The translations under genes and the position numbers were made by a program. The notes under the pieces are model-generated. The model was not told where the DNA came from, made no database searches, and was given only the letters and a program-made list of their open reading frames with translations. From assembly GCA_002366755.1 (NCBI GenBank), contig DFBV01000209.1, forward strand, positions 599-5,944: a stretch of DNA of 5,346 nucleotides, in the 5' to 3' direction. Source of the DNA: Anaerolineales bacterium UBA3071. Its GTDB lineage: Bacteria > Chloroflexota > Anaerolineae > UBA3071. How positions within the stretch are numbered: the first letter of the stretch is position 1; each line of letters opens with the position of its first letter. Positions 1-5,066 of this stretch are shown here, one piece after another.

Positions 1-21
1 TTGGGACGGGTAGGGCTTGCT

Positions 22-50
22 TTGACAATCTAGCCTGCCTGTGCTAGCAT
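22..50 (+). promoter_or_regulatory. Sigma-70-type promoter of the macro-domain gene
   Basis: A perfect -35 box TTGACA (22-27) is followed by a 17-nt spacer and a -10 box TAGCAT (45-50, 4 of 6 to consensus). TG at 42-43 gives an extended -10 (TGC-TAGCAT). Transcription should start near 57, leaving a leader of only about 16 nt that contains the ribosome binding site at 61-67. The call rests on sequence match alone, but box quality, spacing and placement agree. Confidence 0.8.
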
Positions 51-60
51 ATCCTTGTTG

Positions 61-67
61 AAGGAGG
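61..67 (+). promoter_or_regulatory. Ribosome binding site that fixes the macro-domain start
   Basis: AAGGAGG is a near-perfect Shine-Dalgarno sequence five bases before the ATG at 73. An upstream in-frame TTG at 55 would place this motif inside the coding sequence and would begin at or before the predicted transcription start, so ATG 73 is preferred. Confidence 0.85.
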
Positions 68-72
68 CCATC

Positions 73-660
73 ATGCGTGAGATCGTGTTCGAACATCGAA
101 TGGCTGCCGGGCAGACCATCCGCGTCGTGCGCGGCGATCTGACGAAGGAGCCTGTGGAGGCTATCGTCAACGCTGCTAACGAGCACCTGGCGCACGGCGG
201 CGGTGTGGCCGGAGCCATCGTCCGCCGCGGTGGATACCAGATTCAGGAGGAGAGCAACCGCTGGGTGCGCGACCATGGGCCTGTGCCTACGGGCAGCGCG
301 GCCATCACCGGTGCGGGCAACCTCCCCGCCCGTTACGTTCTCCACGCCGTGGGGCCTGTGTGGGGCAGCGGTGATGAAGAAGCCAAGCTCAGCAGGGCGG
401 TGCGCAGTACGCTGGAGTTGGCCGCTCAACATAATGTCCGCAGCGTCTCCTTGCCGGCGATCTCCTCGGGCATCTTCGGCTTTCCCAAGCCCCTCTGTGC
501 CCAGGTGATCCTCCGCACGGTGCGCGATTTCCTGGCCCAGCATGCCGACTGTAGAGTGCGGGAGGTCAACGTGGTCCTCTTGGGGCAGGAGATGGCGGAC
601 ATTTTCAGCGATGAGGCTCGTCGGCAGTGGGGTGAAGGCACTGCTCCGAGCGCGATCTGA
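73..660 (+). CDS. Macro-domain protein (ADP-ribose-binding, probable O-acetyl-ADP-ribose or ADP-ribosyl hydrolase)
   Basis: This is a 195-residue single-domain macro protein, close to the usual length of stand-alone bacterial macro domains. Visible motifs in order are the GD pair at residues 21-22, NAAN at 33-36, the glycine-rich GGGVAGAI at 42-49, HAVGPVW at 91-97 and the phosphate loop PAISSGIFGFP at 128-138. In the family these line the ADP-ribose pocket. Members bind ADP-ribose or remove it from acetyl-ADP-ribose, proteins or nucleic acids; which of these applies here cannot be read from sequence. There is no signal peptide or membrane segment, so it should be cytosolic. It has its own consensus promoter and a very short leader. 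The next gene on the strand starts 113 bp downstream, after an inverted repeat, so cotranscription is possible but not shown. The family call is firm; the substrate is open. Confidence 0.95.
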   Translation: MREIVFEHRMAAGQTIRVVRGDLTKEPVEAIVNAANEHLAHGGGVAGAIVRRGGYQIQEESNRWVRDHGPVPTGSAAITGAGNLPARYVLHAVGPVWGSGDEEAKLSRAVRSTLELAAQHNVRSVSLPAISSGIFGFPKPLCAQVILRTVRDFLAQHADCRVREVNVVLLGQEMADIFSDEARRQWGEGTAPSAI

Positions 661-669
661 TCCTACCCA

Positions 670-697
670 ATGTGAGAGAGTCCCGATGTGAGGGAGT
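670..697 (+). repeat. Imperfect 12-bp direct repeat
   Basis: ATGTGAGAGAGT (670-681) recurs as ATGTGAGGGAGT (686-697), 11 of 12 identical, with copy starts 16 bp apart. The second copy runs into the left arm of the inverted repeat at 693-731, so both may belong to one intergenic repeat element. Confidence 0.5.
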
Positions 698-731
698 TGC
701 ACTCCCGAACGTAGGCTCGGAGTGCAACTCC
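693..731. repeat. Perfect 13-bp inverted repeat (REP-like hairpin)
   Basis: The left arm GGAGTTGCACTCC (693-705) and right arm GGAGTGCAACTCC (719-731) are exact reverse complements around a 13-nt loop. A G-T wobble at 692/732 can extend the stem. No T tract follows on either strand, so it is not a standard intrinsic terminator. It lies in the gap between the macro-domain and SpoU genes. It could be a dispersed REP-type palindrome, an mRNA-stabilising hairpin, or a binding site for a dimeric protein; the sequence does not decide. Confidence 0.85.
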
Positions 732-773
732 TCGCCATCAAACCGTGATGTACCGAGACTGGAGTTTGTGAGC

Positions 774-1310
774 GTGAGACAACTCCGCGGCACGGAACTG
801 AAGCGCTTCCTGCGCCATTGTCGCAAAACGCACCCGCCGGAGCACCGCATCGTCTTCGTCTTGCAGAGCGTCGAGTATCCGGTGAATGTGGGCTCCATCT
901 TCCGCATCGCCGACGGATGCGGGGTGGAAGAGGTGATTCTGTGCGGCATTACGCCCACGCCGCCGAATCCCACCATCGCCAAGGTCGCAAGGGGGAAGGA
1001 ACAGCGGGTGCCCTGGCGCTACATCGAGGAGGCAACGGTCGCCCTGGCCGAGCTGCGTGACGAAGGCTTCCGCATCTGCGCACTGGAGATCGCCGATGAG
1101 GCTTTGCCCTACTTTGCCTACGTCCCTCCGCAGCAGGTTTGCCTGGTGGTGGGACACGAGGATCACGGCATCACGCGGGCCACGCTGGCCCTCTGCGACG
1201 ATGCTGTCTTCGTGCCCATGTACGGCAAGGGGAGATCGCTGAACGTGCACGTGTCGCTGGCCATTGTCGCTTACCACATTCGCTCCTGGGAGGAGAGGAA
1301 CCACAGATGA
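774..1310 (+). CDS. SpoU/TrmH-family RNA 2'-O-methyltransferase
   Basis: The 178-residue product matches the SPOUT catalytic domain. Motif 1 is NVGSIFR at residues 38-44. Motif 2, the SAM-binding knot, is VVGHEDHGI at 125-133. Motif 3 is P148-M149 and SLNV at 155-158. Family members transfer a methyl group from SAM to the 2'-OH of a tRNA or rRNA nucleotide. No N-terminal substrate-binding domain is present, so the exact target is unknown. The start is uncertain: GTG 774 has GGAG (761-764) nine bases upstream, GTG 768 would leave only three, and the open frame reaches back to 672 through the inverted repeat, whose translation looks unlike this family. The last three codons (N-H-R) and the stop lie in a 72-bp dyad repeat. 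The residue after LNV is His rather than the common Ser. The gene probably shares a transcript with the macro-domain gene or ecfA, but no promoter of its own was recognised. Confidence 0.9.
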   Translation: MRQLRGTELKRFLRHCRKTHPPEHRIVFVLQSVEYPVNVGSIFRIADGCGVEEVILCGITPTPPNPTIAKVARGKEQRVPWRYIEEATVALAELRDEGFRICALEIADEALPYFAYVPPQQVCLVVGHEDHGITRATLALCDDAVFVPMYGKGRSLNVHVSLAIVAYHIRSWEERNHR

Positions 1311-1370
1311 CACGGATTTCACCGACTGTGCCCCTCTGTGTAATCTGTGTGATCGGTGCAGTCTGTGGTT
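1299..1370. repeat. 72-bp dyad element built of 9-nt units
   Basis: The outer arms AACCACAGA (1299-1307) and TCTGTGGTT (1362-1370) are exact reverse complements. Inside, the element divides into eight 9-mers. The right side reads TCTGTGTAA, TCTGTGTGA, TCGGTGCAG, TCTGTGGTT (1335-1370). The left side reads AACCACAGA, TGACACGGA, TTTCACCGA (1299-1325). All seven fit TCnGTGnnn or its reverse complement, flanking a central 9-mer at 1326-1334. It overlaps the 3' end of the SpoU gene and fills most of the gap before ecfA. It resembles dispersed intergenic repeats seen in some environmental bacteria, but no copy number can be judged here. Confidence 0.75.
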
Positions 1371-1374
1371 CATA

Positions 1375-1402
1375 GGGAATGGGCACATGGGAATGGGCAC
1401 AT
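1375..1402 (+). repeat. 14-bp tandem duplication at the ecfA start
   Basis: GGGAATGGGCACAT occurs twice without a gap, at 1375-1388 and 1389-1402. The second copy supplies the first two bases of the ecfA ATG (1401) and a weak GGGA ribosome binding site (1389-1392) eight bases upstream. Because 14 is not a multiple of three, the ATG ending copy 1 (1387) is out of frame with ecfA. Confidence 0.85.
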
Positions 1403-2258
1403 GGCTGAGCATCCGATCATCGCTGCCGACGAGGTCTGGTTCGCCTATCCGGAGGCCGACTGGGCGTTGCGGGATGTGAGCCTGCGCATCAGAGCGGGCG
1501 AGTACGTGGCCATCATCGGCCCCAACGGCGCGGGCAAGACGACCCTGGCCAAGCAGTTCAACGGTCTGCTGCTGCCCACGCGGGGTCAGGTGCGCGTGCT
1601 GGGGCAGGATACATCAAGCCTGCGACCTCGCGAGCTGGCCAGCGCCGTGGGTTACGTTTTCCAGAACCCCGATCACCAGATCTTCGCCGCTACGACGTGG
1701 CAGGAGATCGCTTTCGGGCCGCGTAACCTGGGACTGAGCGAGCCGGAGGTGCGCGCTCGCACCGCCGACGCCTTGGCTCGTTTCGGTCTGAAGAAGGTGG
1801 CTGACGCGCCACCGGCCGTGCTCGGCTTCGCTCTACGGCGCAAAGTGGCGCTGGCGGCCGTCTACGCCATGCGCCCGCAGGCGCTGATCCTCGACGAGCC
1901 CACCGGCGGGCTGGACTGGGACAGCGTCAGCGAGGTGAAAAGCGCTGTGGCCGGCCTGCACGCCGAGGGGCATACCATCGTCCTGATCACCCACGACATA
2001 GCGCTGGTGGCCAAGGGGCCCGAGCGGGTCATCCTTCTCCACGCGGGCCATGTACTGCTGGACGCCTCGCCACGGGAGGCCTTCGGGCGAGGCGAGCGGC
2101 TGCGAATCGCCGGGCTCGTGCCGCCGCAGATCACCCGCCTGGCCCAGCGTCTGGCCCCCTGCGGCTTGCCGGCCGATGTGCTCACCGTCGGGGAGTTCGT
2201 GCGCGCCTATGCTGGCATGCACTCAACACACGGGCAAGGCGGCGGAGGAGTGGCCTGA
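1401..2258 (+). CDS. ecfA: Energy-coupling factor transporter ATPase (EcfA/CbiO type) with atypical signature motif
   Basis: This 285-residue ABC ATPase powers an ECF vitamin or metal importer from the cytoplasmic side of the membrane, together with EcfT. Motifs: Walker A GPNGAGKTT at residues 40-48, Q-loop Q88 in the ECF-typical FQNPDHQIF (87-95), Walker B and catalytic Glu ALILDE (161-166), D-loop near L171-D172, and switch His198 in LITHD. The C-terminal 60-70 residues are the extension common in CbiO-type ATPases. The ABC signature, normally LSGGQ, reads LGFAL (141-145), although the flanking RRKVALA is conserved. ATG 1401 is chosen because homology begins soon after it and the upstream frame runs into the dyad repeat; its ribosome binding site is weak. 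The stop overlaps the ecfT start by one base, implying translational coupling. Only one ATPase gene is visible, whereas many ECF operons carry two. Confidence 0.93.
   Translation: MAEHPIIAADEVWFAYPEADWALRDVSLRIRAGEYVAIIGPNGAGKTTLAKQFNGLLLPTRGQVRVLGQDTSSLRPRELASAVGYVFQNPDHQIFAATTWQEIAFGPRNLGLSEPEVRARTADALARFGLKKVADAPPAVLGFALRRKVALAAVYAMRPQALILDEPTGGLDWDSVSEVKSAVAGLHAEGHTIVLITHDIALVAKGPERVILLHAGHVLLDASPREAFGRGERLRIAGLVPPQITRLAQRLAPCGLPADVLTVGEFVRAYAGMHSTHGQGGGGVA
2244..2250 (+). promoter_or_regulatory. Strong ribosome binding site of ecfT inside the ecfA 3' end
   Basis: GGAGGAG lies seven bases before the ecfT ATG at 2258 and within the last codons of ecfA. With the TGATG overlap it supports ATG 2258 and coupled translation of the two subunits. 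Confidence 0.8.
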
Positions 2259-3034
2259 TGTTCAGCTTCGATCTCTACGTGCAGCGTGCCTCCTGGCTGC
2301 ATCGAGTCGATCCCCGCGTCAAACTCCTCTTCATCGTGGAGATGACTGTCTTGCTCCTGGTGCTGCCCAATTTCCCCGTCACCCTGGGCGTGTTGGCTGC
2401 CTGCCATGTGCTGCTGGCGTCTGCGTGTATTCCCTGGACACGGATCGCGGGCATCTGGCGGCTGATGCTGTTGCTGACGCTGCTGGTGCCGCTGCTGTGG
2501 CTGCCCTTGATGCCTCGCGCCGAGCCCGTGCTGTTGGAGTTCTGGCGGGTGAGAGTCACGCTGCCGGCGCTCCTGCGCGGCCTGCTGATGGCCGCCCGGC
2601 TGGACGCGCTGGCCTTCGTCTTCTTCGTCTGGCTGCTGACCACGGAGCAGCGGGCCATCGTGCAGGGGTTCGTGCGCCTGGGGCTGCCCTACGAGTGGGG
2701 ACTGACCCTCTCGCTGTCCCTGCGTTACCTGCCCACGCTGCACAGCATCTACCTGCAGATCGTGGACGCACTGCGGGCGCGAGGTCTGGACCTGGGGAAG
2801 GGTTCGCTCTTCGCCCGTGCCCGCAGCCGGCTGCCCATCCTGGTGGCGCTGCTGGTCACCGCCTTGCGCAGCAGCGAGAACGTGGGGCGGGCGCTGGAGG
2901 CGCGGGCGCTGGGCACTGCTGGCGTGCGCCGCACCTCGCTGCACGAACTGCGACTGCGCCGGGCCGATCTCCTCTGCCTGGCTGCTCTGCTTCTCCTGCT
3001 CCTCGCGGGCCTGACCATCCTTATTGCTTTCTGA
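2258..3034 (+). CDS. ecfT: Energy-coupling factor transporter transmembrane protein EcfT (CbiQ family)
   Basis: The 258-residue membrane scaffold links ATPase motion to a substrate-binding S component. The N terminus has the family motif SWLHRVDPRVKLL (residues 12-24). About five to six hydrophobic segments follow, roughly at 22-58, 66-86, 104-128, 145-160 and 236-257. The C-terminal cytoplasmic part carries the two coupling motifs that touch the ATPases: ARG at 174-176 in a DALRARGLD context and ARA at 215-217, where the family often has ARG. Length is normal for EcfT. It is the last gene of its run and is followed 16 bp later by an intrinsic terminator. The substrate cannot be named because no S-component gene is in the window. 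The family call is firm. Confidence 0.94.
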   Translation: MFSFDLYVQRASWLHRVDPRVKLLFIVEMTVLLLVLPNFPVTLGVLAACHVLLASACIPWTRIAGIWRLMLLLTLLVPLLWLPLMPRAEPVLLEFWRVRVTLPALLRGLLMAARLDALAFVFFVWLLTTEQRAIVQGFVRLGLPYEWGLTLSLSLRYLPTLHSIYLQIVDALRARGLDLGKGSLFARARSRLPILVALLVTALRSSENVGRALEARALGTAGVRRTSLHELRLRRADLLCLAALLLLLLAGLTILIAF

Positions 3035-3050
3035 AGTCCCTTGGAAGCCA

Positions 3051-3083
3051 AAGCCCCTGGCCTCACCCGAAGCCAGGGGTTTT
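3051..3083 (+). terminator. Intrinsic terminator after ecfT
   Basis: CCCCTGGC (3054-3061) pairs perfectly with GCCAGGGG (3072-3079) around a 10-nt loop. The stem can be extended by G-U and two A-U pairs, and TTTT follows at 3080-3083. It sits 16 bp after the ecfT stop. It also lies just past the convergent hicA stop, but in the minus direction the T run is only CTTT, so termination of hicBA there would be weaker. Confidence 0.88.
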
Positions 3084-3107
3084 CTCAGTGATCTGGGCAG
3101 TTGGCGA

Positions 3108-3338
3108 TCACAGGTTGTTCCACTCATGCACGGAGATGCGACGGCCTATGATTTCTTCACCTTCACGTAACATCATCCGAAGCTGGGTCACCGAAAACTC
3201 GGCATTGGATGGCACTGCCAGGCGATGTTGGCCGAAGATCACGAACTGGTGGCGTGTGCCAGAAAGCGGGCCGTCGAAGCCGATTTTTCGAAGTCGGCGG
3301 ATGAAGTCTCGACGCTTACACGGCGACCATCGACTCAT
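3108..3338 (-). CDS. hicA: HicA-family toxin (predicted mRNA interferase)
   Basis: The 76-residue basic protein has the HicA double-stranded-RNA-binding-like fold. KRRDFIRRLRKIGF (8-21) forms the first helix, GTRHQF (27-32) carries the conserved catalytic His30, RLAVPSN follows at 39-45, and a C-terminal helix pair (QLRMMLRE at 52-59, ISVHEWNNL at 68-76) ends the protein. Family members cleave mRNA and stop growth unless bound by HicB. The start at 3338 is supported by GGGAG seven bases upstream (3350-3346 on the minus strand). It begins inside the last 23 bp of hicB, so the toxin is translated downstream of the antitoxin. It is convergent with ecfT across a terminator. The motifs look intact, so the toxin is probably functional; that is inference. 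Confidence 0.87.
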   Translation of the reverse strand: MSRWSPCKRRDFIRRLRKIGFDGPLSGTRHQFVIFGQHRLAVPSNAEFSVTQLRMMLREGEEIIGRRISVHEWNNL

Positions 3339-3588
3339 AGCGTGGCTCCCTGTTCAAGTCAATGCCGACGATCACCGGCAAGGGATGACCCAACTTGAGA
3401 CCGACCAGGATCCAATCCTCCAGAGTAGAGCGCAATTCATTCTCGCACTCGCGCAAGGTGGATGCAAAAGCAATTACTCCCTTGCACTGGGGAATTCGTC
3501 CGGCGAAGGATTCGTCCTCCAGCTTGTCGTAGACAGCGTGCGCCAGCGCGTGCTCTACATAGTCGGTAAGAATGAATCGCGTGTTCAT
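3316..3588 (-). CDS. hicB: HicB-family antitoxin
   Basis: The 90-residue protein shows the HicB partial RNase H-like core: GRIPQCKGVIAFASTLREC (residues 30-48) followed by the helix and tail ELRSTLEDWILVGLKLGHP (51-69) and the turn IDLNRE (76-81). This domain binds HicA and blocks its active site. ATG 3588 is chosen because GGAGG (3599-3595) lies six bases upstream and homology starts there; an earlier in-frame ATG at 3660 would precede the promoter. No helix-turn-helix or ribbon-helix-helix region is evident after the core, unlike many HicB proteins, so how the operon is autoregulated is unclear. The gene leads the two-gene operon, the reverse of the E. coli hicAB order, and overlaps hicA by 23 bp. 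Confidence 0.87.
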   Translation of the reverse strand: MNTRFILTDYVEHALAHAVYDKLEDESFAGRIPQCKGVIAFASTLRECENELRSTLEDWILVGLKLGHPLPVIVGIDLNREPRYESMVAV

Positions 3589-3610
3589 CAAATACCTCCA
3601 ATCCACGCTT

Positions 3611-3639
3611 ATTTTACACCAGGCACAGGCTAATGTCAA
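3611..3639 (-). promoter_or_regulatory. Promoter of the hicBA operon
   Basis: On the minus strand TTGACA (3639-3634) is followed by 17 nt and TAAAAT (3616-3611, 5 of 6 to consensus). The predicted start near 3604 leaves a leader of about 16 nt before the hicB ATG, which includes the GGAGG site. It lies between hicB and the 3' end of the DUF401 gene on the same strand. Confidence 0.82.
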
Positions 3640-3690
3640 GACGTGACGCGCCATTTGCACGCGGAACCACCCGGCTGAGTGAGTCTTTCT

Positions 3691-4899
3691 TCAGGCGATG
3701 AACCACGCCACGGCCGCCGCTACACCCACCACAGCCGTCGAAGGTAGCAGCAGTCGATACAGCGGTACCCACTCGGTATGGAAGTACTCCCGCGTTAGGG
3801 CCAGGCAGAGATGCATCGGCGAGAGGAGTACGCCGATGAAACCGGCGCCAAAAGCCAGCACGGCGTAGTTGAGGTACACCTCGCTGCCGGAGATGAAAGG
3901 GAGCAGCAGGGGAAAGCCGATCCCCACCATGGAGATGGTCAGGCCGGTGAACAGCCCCATGACGAAGGGCACGGCGGTAGCGGTCACCAGCGGCGCGATC
4001 CCCCAGGCCCTGAAGGTCGCTGACATAGCGTCGGCTGCGCCGCTGGCCAGCACGATCTGCTTGAAGATCATGATGCTGAACAGGAGCAGGGCTGTGCCAG
4101 GAGAGAGGCTCCGGCGCAGCAGCCCGCCCAGAGTCCGAGGGCTCATCCGATGGACGACTGCGGCCAGCACGATGGCCACCACCAGGCTCAGCGCCAACTC
4201 CAATCCGAAACCGAGGCTGAGGGCGATCACCAGCGCGATAGGCCAGATGCTGAGCGCCAGCGTCCGCAGGCTATGCCATCGCTGCGCTCCCCCAACCGCG
4301 GGCTGGGGCTTCTCCGGCTTCTCGATCCCCCGCAACCCCACCACCGCACCAGCCACGATGGCGCCCACAGTGAGAGGGGCCTGGGCCAGCACTAGCCGGG
4401 AGAGCGGGATGTCCAGCATGCCTGACATCAGTATCAGCGCCGGGTACAGCGGAAAAACGTACTCCCAGACGTGGCGGAACCAGTAGTTGAGGTAGGTTTT
4501 CCGCTCTGGGCTGAGTTCTAGCTGCGTGCCGATTTCCTGGATCATCGGGGCTGACATCATCGCCCCGCCGGGCATGGGCAACAGGCCGATGAGCGCAGGG
4601 ATGATGGCCAGCACCAGCCGGGGGTCGGTGACGAGCTCTTGCAGCGAGTTGATCAGCCGCTGCATGCTCTCCACTTCCTGCAGCAGTTCCCCCAGCGAAG
4701 TGATGAGCAACACGGCGGCCACCAGGCGCAGGGTCTTGAGATCGATCACGGCGATCCATGTTTGCTTCAGCACCTCCAGCGCGGGGAGTCTGAAAAGCAC
4801 CCCCAACAGGGCTGAGGCCAGCAGCAGCACGTACCCCAGGTTCCAGCGCCTGCCGAGGAGCACCACGATGAGAGCAAAGATGAAAGCCAGTTTCAGCAT
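3691..4899 (-). CDS. DUF401-type integral membrane protein, putative transporter
   Basis: The 402-residue protein is hydrophobic from end to end, with about ten membrane segments and an N-terminal helix directly after the start. It has a glycine/proline-rich re-entrant-like segment PMPGGAMMSAP (residues 108-118) in the first half and a second, GLTISMVGIGFPLLLPF (319-335), in the second half. This two-fold layout is typical of the ion-transporter (IT) superfamily, and PMPGGA with downstream SAPM recalls the DUF401 family, whose substrate is unknown. A charged cytoplasmic-looking linker lies near 193-210. ATG 4899 is supported by GAGG (4910-4907) seven bases upstream; an ATG at 4904 opens only a three-codon frame. 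The gene follows a promoter and a terminator-bearing leader on the same strand, and hicBA lies downstream with its own promoter. Membrane location is firm, family assignment likely, function open. Confidence 0.82.
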   Translation of the reverse strand: MLKLAFIFALIVVLLGRRWNLGYVLLLASALLGVLFRLPALEVLKQTWIAVIDLKTLRLVAAVLLITSLGELLQEVESMQRLINSLQELVTDPRLVLAIIPALIGLLPMPGGAMMSAPMIQEIGTQLELSPERKTYLNYWFRHVWEYVFPLYPALILMSGMLDIPLSRLVLAQAPLTVGAIVAGAVVGLRGIEKPEKPQPAVGGAQRWHSLRTLALSIWPIALVIALSLGFGLELALSLVVAIVLAAVVHRMSPRTLGGLLRRSLSPGTALLLFSIMIFKQIVLASGAADAMSATFRAWGIAPLVTATAVPFVMGLFTGLTISMVGIGFPLLLPFISGSEVYLNYAVLAFGAGFIGVLLSPMHLCLALTREYFHTEWVPLYRLLLPSTAVVGVAAAVAWFIA

Positions 4900-4941
4900 C
4901 TCATGACCTCGCGTACCCTACGCCGCAGTTCATCCGCCAAG

Positions 4942-4970
4942 AAAAAAGACCGGTCGGCTGACCGGCCTTT
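4942..4970 (-). terminator. Intrinsic terminator in the leader of the DUF401 gene (possible attenuator)
   Basis: On the minus strand GGCCGGTC (4967-4960), loop AGCC and GACCGGTC (4955-4948) form an 8-bp stem with one G-U pair. Three A residues before and the T6 run after (4947-4942) extend it and complete a strong terminator. It lies about 18 nt after the predicted transcription start and 42 nt before the DUF401 ATG. CCGCAG and CTGCGG (plus-strand 4923-4928 and 4977-4982) flank it and can pair with each other, enclosing the hairpin. It could attenuate the gene, or end transcription from the degraded gene upstream. Confidence 0.8.
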
Positions 4971-4994
4971 GCATTCCTGCGGTCACGGTGAGCG

Positions 4995-5023
4995 ATGATA
5001 GCATGGGCTGGGGCAATTGTCAA
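4995..5023 (-). promoter_or_regulatory. Promoter upstream of the DUF401 gene
   Basis: On the minus strand TTGACA (5023-5018), a 17-nt spacer and TATCAT (5000-4995, 5 of 6 to consensus) form a near-ideal promoter with an extended TGC before the -10. Transcription should start near 4988, giving a leader of about 89 nt that contains the terminator at 4970-4942. Confidence 0.8.
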
Positions 5024-5066
5024 GCCCTGGCTGCCAACGCCAACGCACTTCATCACAGGTCTGGCG

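Noticed and set aside
672..773. N-terminal extension of the SpoU methyltransferase back to GTG 672
   Set aside because: The extra residues are encoded by the direct repeat and the perfect inverted repeat, look unlike the family, and no ribosome binding site precedes GTG 672.
1335..1370. Short repeated TCTGTG units considered as a CRISPR array
   Set aside because: Units are 9 nt with no spacers, and the arms are inverted relative to each other, so it is a dyad repeat and not a CRISPR array.
1379..1408. Nine-codon frame (ATG 1379 to TGA) overlapping the ecfA start, as a leader peptide
   Set aside because: It is created by the 14-bp duplication, has no good ribosome binding site and no regulatory codon run.
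2207..3127. 306-codon open frame on the - strand opposite ecfT
   Set aside because: The Gln/His/Pro/Gly-rich translation mirrors the Leu codons of ecfT, and it ignores the well-supported ecfT frame and terminator. No motif was seen.
2050..3633. 527-codon open frame on the + strand
   Set aside because: It lies out of frame over ecfA and ecfT, crosses the terminator at 3051-3083 and runs antisense through hicBA. Its Ala/Pro/Arg-rich translation has no recognisable motif, so it is a by-product of high G+C.
3660..3673. T-box-like sequence CGGGTGGTTCCGCG on the minus strand, 12 of 14 to the T-box antiterminator motif
   Set aside because: It starts only 17 nt after the DUF401 stop codon, so there is no room for Stem I or a specifier loop, no terminator follows it, and the next genes are hicBA rather than amino-acid genes. 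Chance similarity is more likely.
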